Counted from the first letter of the stretch, positions 17,298 through 25,754 are shown. The stretch is DNA of 64,000 nucleotides from Falsirhodobacter sp. 20TX0035 (GCF_028307215.1 NZ_JAQMHV010000005.1:124001-188000), one strand, 5' to 3'. Program-made: numbers and translations. Notes: generated from the letters alone by a model not told the origin.

Positions 17298-17840
17298 CTA
17301 CAGCAGGCGAACCTGCGTGCCGATGGGCGCCAGACCGAACAGTTCCTGGATATGTTCGTTGTATAGCCCGACGCAGCCCGAGGAGGACGGCCGCCCGATC
17401 TTGCGCGTGTCGTGCGTGCCGTGGATGATGTAGGCGGGCCAAGACAGGTACATCGCATGGGTGCCCAAGGGGTTGTTCGGCCCCGGCCCCACATGGTCGG
17501 GCAGCGACGGATCGCGGCGGCGCATGTCGGGCGTGGGCGTCCAGCCGGGGCCGACCTTCTTGCGCACGATCTCGGTGTATCCCCGGCGCGTCAGGTCTTC
17601 CGACATCGGGATGGAGCTGGGATAAAGCCGATAGGTCTGCCCGTCTGCCCCCCAGTAGTGCAGCGCGCGGGAGGTGAGGTCCGCGAGGATCGCCCCCTTG
17701 CCCAGCCCGTCGAAATGATCGCGCCAGTCCTGCATCTGGAAGCTGGACACGTTGCTGCGCGTTTCGGCTCGCAGGGGCGTGGCGATCAGGGCGGGTGCGG
17801 CCAGGGCGGCGGCCATCAGGCTGCGGCGGGACAGGGTCAT
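17298..17840 (-). CDS. L,D-transpeptidase (YkuD family), exported
   Basis: A 180-residue protein. The N-terminus, LSRRSLMAAALAAPALIATPLRA, is a signal peptide with twin Arg and an A-x-A-like cleavage site, so Tat export is likely. The catalytic YkuD region has GTHAMYLSWPAYIIHGTHD and SSSGCVGLYNEH. The Cys of SGC is the nucleophile and the HGT His is conserved. It would crosslink peptidoglycan peptides or attach proteins in the periplasm. The usual Arg after the catalytic Cys motif (S-x-GC-hydrophobic-R) is Gly here, so it belongs to a variant subgroup or is less active. It is a single gene upstream of the two-component system. Confidence 0.85.
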   Translation of the reverse strand: MTLSRRSLMAAALAAPALIATPLRAETRSNVSSFQMQDWRDHFDGLGKGAILADLTSRALHYWGADGQTYRLYPSSIPMSEDLTRRGYTEIVRKKVGPGWTPTPDMRRRDPSLPDHVGPGPNNPLGTHAMYLSWPAYIIHGTHDTRKIGRPSSSGCVGLYNEHIQELFGLAPIGTQVRLL

Positions 17841-17982
17841 GGATCATCTCCGGTAGTGGTTCGTCCCACGAATCCCCCTTGAACCTTAAGTGAAACTGAA
17901 GGTCCGCGGCGCCCCCTCCCGGCGGTTGCCGGGGCGGCCGCATGGCCTAAGATCAGGGTCACCGCACAGAAGGAGTGGTCCC

Positions 17983-18405
17983 ATGGAACGCACGAACTCC
18001 CGGAGGTCGTTGATCGCCACCCTGCCCCTCGGGATCGGGCTGATGGCGGCGGTGGACGAGGTCGTGTTCCACCAGATCCTGCGCTGGCACCACTTTTTCG
18101 ACTGGTCCACCCCCGCCTTCGGCATCGTGTCGGACGGAATCCTGCACACGATGGAACTGATGCTCTTCATCCTGGGCGCCTTTCTGGTGGCCGAAGTGCG
18201 GCGCGTTCTGGTTCCGCGGGCCGCCTGGGCCGGCCTGTTCCTGGGGATGGGCGGGTTTCAGGTCTTTGACGGGGTGATCGACCACAAGGTGCTGCGCCTG
18301 CATCAGATCCGGCAGGTGGAGAACCTCTGGCTGTACGACACCGTCTGGATCGCCGCCGGCGTGGCGTTGCTGCTGGTGGGCTTTGGGCTGGCGCGGCGGG
18401 CATGA
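17983..18405 (+). CDS. DUF2243 membrane protein
   Basis: A 140-residue protein with four hydrophobic segments. It has the DUF2243 pattern of conserved acidic and His residues inside the membrane: MAAVDEVVFHQILRWHHFFD, SDGILHTMELMLF, GMGGFQVFDGVIDHKVLRLHQIR. The function is unknown; the His/Asp/Glu sets could bind metal or haem. A good ribosome site (AGAAGGAG) precedes the ATG. It overlaps the ctaG-like gene by 4 bp, and in other bacteria DUF2243 and CtaG proteins are often paired, so a role near oxidase assembly is plausible. Confidence 0.82.
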   Translation: MERTNSRRSLIATLPLGIGLMAAVDEVVFHQILRWHHFFDWSTPAFGIVSDGILHTMELMLFILGAFLVAEVRRVLVPRAAWAGLFLGMGGFQVFDGVIDHKVLRLHQIRQVENLWLYDTVWIAAGVALLLVGFGLARRA

Positions 18406-19151
18406 CGGTCCTGCTGTTCACCCTGCTGCCGCTGGCAGTGCTGGCCGCCTACCTCCTTGCCGCGCGGCGCGACGGCGGATGGAGCGCGGGGCGCAGCGCG
18501 AGCTTTGCCGCCGGCATCCTGCTGATCGTGGTGGCGATGCTGCCTTCGGTGCAGCACTGGGCGCATCACGACCTGCGCGGCCACATGATCCAGCACCTGA
18601 TGCTGGGGATGTTCGCCCCCCTTGCCCTGATGCTGGGCGCGCCGGGCACGCTGCTGCTGCGCAGCGTGTCGGTGGGCGCCGCGCGCCGTCTGGTGGCGCT
18701 TCTGGCCCTTCCGCCCGTCCGCGTGCTGATCCACCCGATCACGGCCGCCCTTCTGGACATCGGGGCGATGTATGTTCTCTACCTCACCCCGCTTTACGGC
18801 GTGATGGCGCATGATCCGGTGCTGCATGTGCTGCTGCACGTCCATTTCGTGCTGGCGGGATACCTGTTTTCCTGGTCCATCGCGGGGCCGGACCCGGCGC
18901 CCTACCGCCCCGGCCTGCGGATGCGCCTTACGGTCCTGTTCGCGGCCACCGCCGCCCATGCGGTGTTAGGCAAGGTGATGTACGGCTTCGCCTATCCCCG
19001 GAACACCGGCGTGCCGATCGAGGGACTGCGCAGCGCCGCCCAGTGGATGTATTACGGCGGCGACCTGGCCGAGGCGTGCCTGGCCGTCGCCTTCTTCGCG
19101 ATCTGGTTCCGCCAGCGCCACCGCAACGCCGCAGGGCTGGTCCCCGCCTGA
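18402..19151 (+). CDS. ctaG: CtaG-type cytochrome c oxidase assembly membrane protein
   Basis: A 249-residue protein with about six or seven membrane helices. It belongs to the caa3/CtaG family of the Bacillus type (not the periplasmic Cox11 type), with WAHHDLRGHMIQHLMLGMFAPLALMLGAPGTLLLR as the family hallmark of paired His residues, and FHVHFVLAGYLFSW-like text (VLLHVHFVLAGYLFSW). These proteins are needed for, or associated with, copper-containing oxidase maturation. The gene is translationally coupled to the DUF2243 gene. The symbol is applied by family; the pathway role here is inferred. Confidence 0.82.
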   Translation: MTVLLFTLLPLAVLAAYLLAARRDGGWSAGRSASFAAGILLIVVAMLPSVQHWAHHDLRGHMIQHLMLGMFAPLALMLGAPGTLLLRSVSVGAARRLVALLALPPVRVLIHPITAALLDIGAMYVLYLTPLYGVMAHDPVLHVLLHVHFVLAGYLFSWSIAGPDPAPYRPGLRMRLTVLFAATAAHAVLGKVMYGFAYPRNTGVPIEGLRSAAQWMYYGGDLAEACLAVAFFAIWFRQRHRNAAGLVPA

Positions 19152-19214
19152 CTGGGCGGGGGTGACATCCGGCTCATAAAAGGCTAGAGGACCGTCCCCT
19201 TTCCCGGATCCGCC

Positions 19215-20165
19215 ATGACGCCCAGAACCTTCTATGACCTGAACGATGAACAAGGCGTCTTCCGCCTGTCCATCTCCATGACCATTGTCGTGGCGGTCAT
19301 GGGCATCGTCATGGGGATCCTGTCCGGCTCCGCTTCGATCATGTTCGACGGCGTGTATTCCATGCTCGACACGGTGATGAGCCTTCTGGCCCTCTTCGTC
19401 GTCAAGCTGATCCAGGCCGACACGCAGTCGGGCTATCTGTCCGAACGCCTGCGCAAGCGGTTTTCCATGGGGTTCTGGCATCTGGAACCGATGGTGCTGG
19501 GCCTGAACGGCACCCTGCTGATGGCGGTGGCGCTGTACGCGCTGGTGAACGCCTTGGGTAGCCTGTTCGAGGGCGGGACGGAACTGCACATGGGCGCGGC
19601 GGTCGCCTATTCGATGGCGACCCTGATCATCTGCGCGGCCATGGTGCGGATCGCCAGCCGCGCGAACCGGACTATCGGTTCGGCCCTGATCGCGCTGGAC
19701 ATCAAGGGCTGGCTGATCGCGGGCTGTATTTCCGGCGCGCTTGTGCTGTCGTTCGGGGCGGCGCTTCTGCTGCGGGGCACGCCGGCTGGCTGGCTTGTGC
19801 CCTATGTGGACCCGGCCGCGCTTGTGGTGGTGTGCCTTGCGATCATCCCCATGCCGGTCCGCACGATCCGCACGGCGCTGGCCGATGTCCTGCTGGTGAC
19901 GCCGGCCGATCTGCACGCCCATGTCCTGAAAGTCACGTCCGAGTTCGTGGAGCGGCACGGCTTCACCGATTTCCGGGCCTACGTGGCCCGGACCGGCCGC
20001 TCACGCGAGATCACGATCTTCATCGTCGCCCCCGAGGATCGCGCCACGCGTCCCCTGCTGGAGTGGGACCTGCTGCGCGACGAACTGGGCGACGCCATCG
20101 GCGACAAGGGCCCCGACCGCTGGCTGACCATCACCTTCACCAGCGATCTGCGCTGGGCGGAATAA
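19215..20165 (+). CDS. Cation diffusion facilitator family transporter
   Basis: A 316-residue protein with six membrane segments and a C-terminal cytoplasmic domain. TM2 has GSASIMFDGVYSMLDTVMSLLALFVVKLIQ. In place of the typical D-x-x-x-D or H-x-x-x-D of zinc carriers it has Asp pairs spaced seven apart (D-GVYSML-D), as in the less-studied CDF branch. TM5 begins IALDIKGWLIAGCIS. The C-terminal half (ADLHAHVLKVTSEFVERHGFTDFRAYVARTGRSREITIFIVAP) is the ferredoxin-like metal-sensing domain. It probably exports a divalent cation from the cytoplasm; the metal cannot be read. It is convergent with the SLC13 gene, 6 bp away. Confidence 0.75.
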   Translation: MTPRTFYDLNDEQGVFRLSISMTIVVAVMGIVMGILSGSASIMFDGVYSMLDTVMSLLALFVVKLIQADTQSGYLSERLRKRFSMGFWHLEPMVLGLNGTLLMAVALYALVNALGSLFEGGTELHMGAAVAYSMATLIICAAMVRIASRANRTIGSALIALDIKGWLIAGCISGALVLSFGAALLLRGTPAGWLVPYVDPAALVVVCLAIIPMPVRTIRTALADVLLVTPADLHAHVLKVTSEFVERHGFTDFRAYVARTGRSREITIFIVAPEDRATRPLLEWDLLRDELGDAIGDKGPDRWLTITFTSDLRWAE

Positions 20166-20171
20166 GCCCCT

Positions 20172-21935
20172 TTATCCGCCCCAGACGAACAGGATCAGCG
20201 GCACGCCCACCAGCACGACCAGCAGCGACAAGGGCGCGCCCAACCGGGCATAATCGCCGAACCGGTATCCGCCAGGTCCCATGACCAGCGTGTTGCACTG
20301 GTGGCCGATGGGGGTCAGGAAATCGCAGCCCGCGCCCACGGCCACGGCCATCAGGAACGCGTCGGGGGCAAAGCCCAGCTCGTTCGCGAAGGTGGCCGCG
20401 ATGGGCGCCATGACCAGCACGGTCGCGGCGTTGTTCAGGAACGGCGTCACCGCCATCGCGGCCAGCATGATCATGGTCAGCGCCCCCCAGGCCGGCAGGC
20501 CTGCCGCGGCGCTGGAAAGCCACGCCCCGATCAGGTCGGTGCCGCCCGTGGTCTGCAACGCCTCGCTGACCGGGATCAGGGCGCCCAGCATGACAAGGAT
20601 CGGCCATTCCACGCTTTCATAGGCGTCGCGCGGGCTGATGGCGCCGCTGGCCATCATCAGCGTCGCCGCGCTGAAAAAGGCGACGGCCACCGGGACGATC
20701 CCCGCCGCCGTCAGCCCCATCGCGGCCACGAGGATGACCAGCGGCAGCACCTCCTTCCGGACGCTGCCAAGGCGGATGCTGCGTTCGGCCAGCGGCAGGA
20801 CGCCCAGCGCCTCCATCCGCTCGGGCATGATGGCGGCGGGGCCCTGAAGCAGCAGCACGTCGCCGCCCGTCAGCACCGTCGCCCCCAGCCGTTCCGTCAT
20901 GCGGTGCCCCGCGCGCGAGATGGCGATCACGTTGATGCCGTAATGGGCGTGCAGGCCCAGACGTTCCGGGCTGGTGCCCACAAGGATCGACCGCGGGGTC
21001 ACCACCGTTTCCACGATGCCCAGCGGCTCCTTCTTGCCGGTGCCGTCCTGACGGGTCAGATGCAGGCCGCCGGCGCTGACCGCACGTTCCAGCGCGTCCG
21101 GCTCTCCGCGCAGAAGAAGGGTGTCGCCCGCCATGATCTGCGTTTCGGGAAGGGTGACGCGGCGGCGCGCCTCGTCGCGCACGATGCCGGTCACGACAAG
21201 GCCCCCCTCCACCAGCCCCAGAAACTTCGCCACCGTCATGCCGGCGGCCTTGGAGGTTTCGCCCACCTGCGCTTCGGTGTTGTAGTCGCTGATGCCCACA
21301 GCCTCGTCCAGCGTGGGGGCGGCGCGGCGGTCGCGCGGGATCAGGCGGTAGCCGAACTGCAGGAACAGAAGGCCGGTGATCGACAGCCCGATGCCCACGG
21401 GGGCATAGTCGAACATGCCGAACGGCTCGCCCGTGATCTCCTCCCGCACGCGCGAGACGATGATGTTGGGCGAGGTGCCGACCAGAGTGATGAGGCCACC
21501 AAGCAGCGACGCAAAGGACATCGGCATCAGGAAGACCGAGGGCGAGACCCCCGACTTCTTCGCCATCTTGAACGAGGCGGGGATCAGCATGGCCAGCGCC
21601 CCGATGTTCTTGACCAGCGCCGACAGCAGCGTGACGGAGCTGACGAGGATCGTCAGCTGCCAGCGCACATGCGTCACCCGCCGCACGACCCAGCGGATCA
21701 CCGTTTCGATGACACCCGACCGCGCGATGGTGGCGCTGACCACAAGGGCGCTGCCCACGATGATGACGATGTCGTCGCTGAACCCGGTGAAGGCGTCTTC
21801 CGGTTTGACGGTGCCCGCGACGAGCGAGGCGAGCAGCGCCAGCATGGCCACCAGGTCGTATCGCAGCCGCCCCCAGATGAAGAGGACCATCATCGCCCCC
21901 AGGATGAGGAAGGACAGAACCTGGGGTTGGGTCAT
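20172..21935 (-). CDS. SLC13/DASS family permease with two RCK_C domains
   Basis: A 587-residue inner-membrane protein. The N-terminal half has GFSDDIVIIVGSALVVSATIARSG and MPMSFASLLGGLITLVGTSPNIIVS. The C-terminal half has FLNNAATVLVMAPIA and CDFLTPIGHQCNTLVMGPGGYRFGDY, both typical of SLC13/CitT-like sodium-coupled anion carriers. In the middle (about residues 210-375) are two TrkA-C/RCK_C domains (ETQIMAGDTLLLRGEPDAL; GATVLTGGDVLLLQGPAAIM), as in the SAC1-type branch tied to sulfate or phosphate uptake. The start at 21935 is the conserved MTQPQVLSF; the frame extends 24 codons further without support. The substrate is unknown. Confidence 0.85.
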   Translation of the reverse strand: MTQPQVLSFLILGAMMVLFIWGRLRYDLVAMLALLASLVAGTVKPEDAFTGFSDDIVIIVGSALVVSATIARSGVIETVIRWVVRRVTHVRWQLTILVSSVTLLSALVKNIGALAMLIPASFKMAKKSGVSPSVFLMPMSFASLLGGLITLVGTSPNIIVSRVREEITGEPFGMFDYAPVGIGLSITGLLFLQFGYRLIPRDRRAAPTLDEAVGISDYNTEAQVGETSKAAGMTVAKFLGLVEGGLVVTGIVRDEARRRVTLPETQIMAGDTLLLRGEPDALERAVSAGGLHLTRQDGTGKKEPLGIVETVVTPRSILVGTSPERLGLHAHYGINVIAISRAGHRMTERLGATVLTGGDVLLLQGPAAIMPERMEALGVLPLAERSIRLGSVRKEVLPLVILVAAMGLTAAGIVPVAVAFFSAATLMMASGAISPRDAYESVEWPILVMLGALIPVSEALQTTGGTDLIGAWLSSAAAGLPAWGALTMIMLAAMAVTPFLNNAATVLVMAPIAATFANELGFAPDAFLMAVAVGAGCDFLTPIGHQCNTLVMGPGGYRFGDYARLGAPLSLLVVLVGVPLILFVWGG

Positions 21936-22050
21936 CAATGTTCTCCGAAGGATCCTCGGGAAACGCTGGTGATCGGCCGAGGTTCCAGCCAACGGACGCG
22001 GATGCACCGTTCCACCGGAGTTCGGGCACCTGCCTCAACGATCGGAGGTC

Positions 22051-22072
22051 GGGCGGGCGCGAACGCCCGCCC
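22051..22072 (-). terminator. GC hairpin after the DUF4394 gene
   Basis: GGGCGGGCG (22051-22059) and CGCCCGCCC (22064-22072) form a perfect 9 bp stem with a 4-base loop, eight bases past the DUF4394 stop. The downstream side lacks a T-tract. It is the only recognisable 3' structure for that gene. Confidence 0.5.
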
Positions 22073-22080
22073 AAAAGGGC

Positions 22081-22869
22081 TTACATCGCGGGCAGTGCCG
22101 CGATGTCCGTCAGGTCCCCGTCCACGCCCTCCAGCGGGCCCACGACGGTGGCGGCACCCGTTTCCAGGTCCACGGTGTGGATGACGCCGCCCGCCACCAG
22201 CCAGGCGGTGTTGGTGCCGTCCTCGGTCGTGTGGATGTCGAAGGCGGGGGTGGTGTCGCCTAGTTCGACGCCCAGCTTGCCCACTGCGGCCAGCGTGCCG
22301 TCATTGGGCGAGGTCTGGCGGATCAGCGCGCCGATGGTGGTGTCGATGTCGTACATCGCCGTCGCCTCGGGCTTGCCGAAGGCGTTGGTATAGGCGGCGG
22401 CCGCGATCATCGGCGCCTCGCCCGCGTGCATGCCGGCGGCGTCATAGGCCAGCGATCCGTCCACCGTCACCTCGCCCGTGTCGGCGTTGACGCGGTGGTT
22501 GGTGGTGCCGGTCATCAGGCGCAGACGGTCGGCCATCGGGTTGAAGTCCACGATCACCGGCGTGTCGGCCATCGGCAGGGGCGTGTTCATGGTCGACAGC
22601 GTCGTAGCCGCCCCCGTCATCGGGTCCAGCGTGACGATCGTGTTGTCGGCGGTGACGCCCACCAGCGTCTTGTTGCCGGGGCGATAGTCGATGCCGACCA
22701 GCGCGCCCGCGCCCGTGACCTCCATCGTGGTGATGTTCGACGGGGCCTCGCTGTCGAAGCGGATCAGCGTCGTGCCGTCCACCAGCCCGATCACGGGATA
22801 GGCGGCGGCGATGCCGGCCGAGGCGGCAAGGGCCAGGGTGGCGGAAACGGCCGTGCGGAATGCGGTCAT
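22081..22869 (-). CDS. DUF4394 domain protein, exported
   Basis: A 262-residue protein with a clear N-terminal signal peptide (FRTAVSATLALAASAGIAAAYP). It is followed by repeating short beta-strand units that read like a propeller: IGLVDGTTLIRFDSEAP, ALVGIDYRPGNKTLVGVTADNTIVTLDPMTGAATTL, VIVDFNPMADRLRLMTGTTNHRVNADTGEV. That is the DUF4394 pattern (PQQ/WD-like repeats). It probably sits in the periplasm or outside the cell. The gene is divergent from an ECF sigma/anti-sigma pair, an arrangement seen in other bacteria, so it is the likely target of that sigma factor. The molecular role is unknown. Confidence 0.82.
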   Translation of the reverse strand: MTAFRTAVSATLALAASAGIAAAYPVIGLVDGTTLIRFDSEAPSNITTMEVTGAGALVGIDYRPGNKTLVGVTADNTIVTLDPMTGAATTLSTMNTPLPMADTPVIVDFNPMADRLRLMTGTTNHRVNADTGEVTVDGSLAYDAAGMHAGEAPMIAAAAYTNAFGKPEATAMYDIDTTIGALIRQTSPNDGTLAAVGKLGVELGDTTPAFDIHTTEDGTNTAWLVAGGVIHTVDLETGAATVVGPLEGVDGDLTDIAALPAM

Positions 22870-23052
22870 GGGATCGTCCCTTCATCTCGTGTCGTGGACG
22901 GCGTCGTGCCGCCCATGCCCTTCAGGACACGCGACGCGCGCGTCCGGATGCACGGGGATGAAAAAAAATCGCCGGCCCGTTTGCGGCCCCCGATCTGGAC
23001 TTGCCCCCGGCCCCGTGCCAACCTGCGCCGAACCATGGAGGGAGGGCTGCCG
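22870..23052. promoter_or_regulatory. Divergent control region, DUF4394 / ECF sigma
   Basis: The 183 bp between the divergent genes include a run of eight A (near 22963-22971) in an otherwise GC-rich stretch. Read towards the DUF4394 gene, the T-run is followed by CATCC, 17 bases, then CGTC. That could be an ECF-type -35/-10 pair for the sigma factor itself. On the other side GGAGGGAGG precedes the GTG start of the sigma gene. Confidence 0.35.
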
Positions 23053-23595
23053 GTGACGTCCGCCGAACTGACGGATGCACTGCGCGGCTGCGCCGGGGGC
23101 GACCGGAACGCGCTGCGCCGGATCCTGAACGCCGAGGGCGGGCGCATGCTGGGCATCGCCCAGCGGATGCTGCACCGCCGCGACCTGGCCGAGGAGGCCG
23201 TGCAGGACGCCATGGTCCGCATCTGGCAGAAGGCGCACCAGTTCCACGCCGGTGACGGGTCCGCCCATGGCTGGATCTTCGCCATCCTGCGCAACCGCTG
23301 CCGCAACATCCTGCGCGACAGCGCGCGCCTGTCCACCTTCGCGCCCGAGGATCTGACGGCGATGCAGGACGCGCGCCTCGGGGCCGCGACCCACGCCGCC
23401 GCGGGGCTGGAGGAGGGCCTCGCCCTGCACGCCTGCCTGTCGCGACTGGACCCGGCCGCCGCACGCGCCATCGTTCTGGCCCATGTGGGCGGCTTCAACC
23501 ATGACGAGATTTCGGACGCCCTTTCGGTCCCCCTCGGCACGTGCAAGAGCTGGATCCGCCGCGGCCTCGACACGCTGAGGAGATGCCTGTCATGA
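23053..23595 (+). CDS. ECF sigma-70 factor (SigK-like)
   Basis: A 180-residue ECF sigma factor. Region 2 is ILNAEGGRMLGIAQRMLHRRDLAEEAVQDAMVRIWQKAHQF...AHGWIFAILRNRCRNILRD; region 4 is LDPAAARAIVLAHVGGFNHDEISDALSVPLGTCKSWIRRGLDTLRRCL. It would direct RNA polymerase to a small regulon, probably including its own operon and the divergent DUF4394 gene. I prefer the GTG at 23053, since GGAGGGAGG lies at the right distance; the ATG at 23035 has no ribosome site and would add six residues. It overlaps the anti-sigma gene by 4 bp. Confidence 0.88.
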   Translation: MTSAELTDALRGCAGGDRNALRRILNAEGGRMLGIAQRMLHRRDLAEEAVQDAMVRIWQKAHQFHAGDGSAHGWIFAILRNRCRNILRDSARLSTFAPEDLTAMQDARLGAATHAAAGLEEGLALHACLSRLDPAAARAIVLAHVGGFNHDEISDALSVPLGTCKSWIRRGLDTLRRCLS

Positions 23596-24242
23596 GCGAG
23601 ACTGATTTGCGCGCCGAGGAATTCGTGCTGGGCCTTCTGGACCCCGCGACCGAGGCCGAGCTGACGGACGCGCTGGAGCATGACCGCGTCTGGGCCGCAG
23701 CAGTGGGCCGGGCGCGGGACCGGCTGCGGCCGCTGGACGACACGGCGCCCGACCTGCCCGGCGCGGCGCGGCTGTGGGACGGCGTGGCGGCCCGCCTCGG
23801 GCCCGCGCCCGCACGCCGCCGCTGGCTGCCCTTGGGCGCGGCCACGGCGGCGGGTCTGGCCGTCGGCCTGTTCATCGGCGGCACGTGGTTCACCCCCGAC
23901 CCGATCGTGCTGGCCGTTCTGGTGGACGAGGCCGGCACCCCCACGGCGGTGGTGGAGGATTTCGGCCATGCCGACGCCCGCATCCGTTTCGTCCGCGACA
24001 TCCAGGTGCCGCAAGGCCGGCAGATGCAGGTCTGGACGCTGCCTTCGGCCGAAACGGGGCCGGTGTCGCTGGGCCTGCTGCGCGGCGCGGCGGGCACGGA
24101 ACTCGACGCCCCGCGCCTGCCCGATCCCGGCAACGGCCAGCTGTACGAGATCACGCTGGAACCTGCGGGCGGTTCGCCCACCGGGCGGCCCACGGGGGCG
24201 ATCCTGGCAAAGGGTCTGGCCGCCCGTCAGGACGGCGTCTGA
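23592..24242 (+). CDS. Anti-sigma factor, RskA-type, membrane-anchored
   Basis: A 216-residue protein. The N-terminal cytoplasmic segment (LRAEEFVLGLLDPATEAELTDALEHDRVWAAAVGRARDRLRPL) is the RskA/anti-sigma-K sigma-binding region. One membrane helix is at about residues 77-97 (WLPLGAATAAGLAVGLFIGG). A periplasmic domain contains QGRQMQVWTLPSAETGPVSLGLL, typical of the RskA C-terminal domain. It should hold the co-transcribed ECF factor inactive at the membrane until a signal triggers proteolysis. The ATG at 23592 overlaps the sigma stop; an alternative ATG at 23583 adds three residues. Confidence 0.88.
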   Translation: MSETDLRAEEFVLGLLDPATEAELTDALEHDRVWAAAVGRARDRLRPLDDTAPDLPGAARLWDGVAARLGPAPARRRWLPLGAATAAGLAVGLFIGGTWFTPDPIVLAVLVDEAGTPTAVVEDFGHADARIRFVRDIQVPQGRQMQVWTLPSAETGPVSLGLLRGAAGTELDAPRLPDPGNGQLYEITLEPAGGSPTGRPTGAILAKGLAARQDGV

Positions 24243-24243
24243 C

Positions 24244-24888
24244 CTATTTCTCGCTCCGCTTGCGCATGCGGGTGGGATAGGTCACCACGCCCCAGATGTA
24301 GGTGCCGATGATCGCCACCACCACGAGCGTGGAGACGGGGTTCAGCCACGCCTCCACCCGATCGTAATGCGCTTCCAGAAGGAAGCCGATCAGCGTCAGG
24401 AAGGCCGACCACAGGAACGTCCCCACGGCCGAAAAGGCGACGAACTTCCAGAACGGCATGAACGCGAGCCCCGCGGGGATGGAGATGAGCGTCCGCACCG
24501 TCGGCAGCAGCCGCCCGAACAGCACCGCCATGGCCCCGTGCCGGTCGAACCAGCCGCAGGCGTGGTCAAGGTCGGTCGCGTCCATCATCGCGAAACGCCC
24601 CAACCGGTCCGCCATCCGCTTCAGCCGCGACAGGCCGTAGGTCCGGCCCACCCAGTACCAGATCGTCAGCCCCAGAACCGATCCGACCGTGCCGGCAAGA
24701 ATGGTCGCCCACACATTCGCCAGCCCCTGCGCCGCGTTGAAGCCCGCCAAGGGCAGGATCACCTCTGACGGGATGGGGGGAAACAGGTTTTCCAGAAACA
24801 TCAGAAAGGCGACGCCCCAAAGCCCCGTCGCGTCCAGAAAACCCGTAATAAAGTCGAACATGCTGGTCGCGCCCGTCTGTTGTGCCAT
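24244..24888 (-). CDS. DedA family membrane protein
   Basis: A 214-residue protein with the DedA/SNARE-associated (VTT) domain: MFLENLFPPIPSEVILPLAGF, GSVLGLTIWYWVGRTYG, WFDRHGAMAVLFGRLLPTVRTLISIPAGLAFMPFWKF. The E-x-x-x-P-x-P-x-E and R-x-x-P-x-x-R motifs are intact. DedA proteins take part in lipid flipping and membrane homeostasis. I chose the ATG at 24888; the next in-frame ATG at 24861 (MFDFITGFL) is also plausible, and neither has a strong ribosome site. The stop lies one base from that of the anti-sigma gene, so the two units are convergent. Confidence 0.87.
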   Translation of the reverse strand: MAQQTGATSMFDFITGFLDATGLWGVAFLMFLENLFPPIPSEVILPLAGFNAAQGLANVWATILAGTVGSVLGLTIWYWVGRTYGLSRLKRMADRLGRFAMMDATDLDHACGWFDRHGAMAVLFGRLLPTVRTLISIPAGLAFMPFWKFVAFSAVGTFLWSAFLTLIGFLLEAHYDRVEAWLNPVSTLVVVAIIGTYIWGVVTYPTRMRKRSEK

Positions 24889-24955
24889 CGGGAACACCGC
24901 GACGGCCGCATCATGTGATCGGCCATCGGGCCGTTCCGCATAGAAAGCGCACGGC

Positions 24956-24976
24956 CGGGACTTTGCAACTGTCCCG
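24956..24976. promoter_or_regulatory. Inverted repeat CGGGAC-N9-GTCCCG between deoR-type and dedA genes
   Basis: A 6 bp dyad with a 9 bp AT-rich spacer, 68 bp upstream of the DedA start and 38 bp past the regulator stop. It could be an operator for dedA or a weak terminator stem; there is no T-tract. Confidence 0.25.
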
Positions 24977-25013
24977 TTTCGTACAATCGTCACATCCGGG
25001 GTGGAAGGCGGGC

Positions 25014-25754
25014 CTAGCCGCCCACGCACGTCCATCCCGGCAACAGGGGCCAGCCCTGCGGCGGGGCCGCGTCCGTCACCAGCCAGTCCAGTGCCGACAG
25101 CGGCGCGATCACGTCGCGGCTGCGATGGCCCAGCTTTTCGGCCTGGGCCAAGGCCATCCGGCGTTCGGCGGCCGCGAACATGGCGCGGGCCAGTTCCGCC
25201 TCGGGCAGCTTGAAGTTCGACAGGCCGACCTGCGGGTCCACCCCGACGGGGGAGATCACGGCCACATCGGCGCGAAAGCGGCGCAGTTGCGACAACGTCA
25301 TCTCTCCGAACAAGCCCTGCGCCGGGGCGTCGGGCACCCCGCCCAGCAGGAACACGTCATGCGTGGGCGCCAGATCCCGCGCGATCTGCAGAGAATTAGT
25401 GATGATCCGCAGGTCCGGCCGCTCCACGAGGGCGCGGCCCAGCGCGGCGGTGGTGGAGCCTGCGTCGATCATCACGCTGGCCCCGCCCGGCAGAAGCGCC
25501 GCCGCAGCGCGGCCAATCGCCAGCTTTTCGGCGGTGCGGTGGTGCATCCGCTCCTCGAACGCGGGCTCCGCCCCGGTGGCGACCACGGCGCCCCCGCGCA
25601 CGCGGCGGATGCGGCCGGTGGCGGCCAGCGCTTCAAGGTCCGCGCGCAGGGTTTCGCGCGACACGCCCGTGTCGCGGACCAGTTCGGCGATGGACACCCG
25701 CCCCCGGCTGTCCAGCCGCTGGGCTATCAGCCGTTCCCGTTCCGCCCGCCACAT
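25014..25754 (-). CDS. DeoR/GlpR family regulator
   Basis: A 246-residue protein: N-terminal DeoR helix-turn-helix (RAERERLIAQRLDSRGRVSIAELVRDTGVSRETLRADLEALAATGRIRRVRGGAV), then the DeoRC sugar-phosphate-binding domain (IGRAAAALLPGGASVMIDAGSTTAALGRAL, DVFLLGGVPDAPAQGLFG). It is divergent from the ABC importer with the phosphodiesterase-like gene. Since DeoR proteins usually bind phosphorylated metabolites, it probably represses that operon until a phosphate-containing substrate arrives. The start MWRAERERL at 25754 fits the family; an open frame to 25808 is not needed. Confidence 0.86.
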   Translation of the reverse strand: MWRAERERLIAQRLDSRGRVSIAELVRDTGVSRETLRADLEALAATGRIRRVRGGAVVATGAEPAFEERMHHRTAEKLAIGRAAAALLPGGASVMIDAGSTTAALGRALVERPDLRIITNSLQIARDLAPTHDVFLLGGVPDAPAQGLFGEMTLSQLRRFRADVAVISPVGVDPQVGLSNFKLPEAELARAMFAAAERRMALAQAEKLGHRSRDVIAPLSALDWLVTDAAPPQGWPLLPGWTCVGG

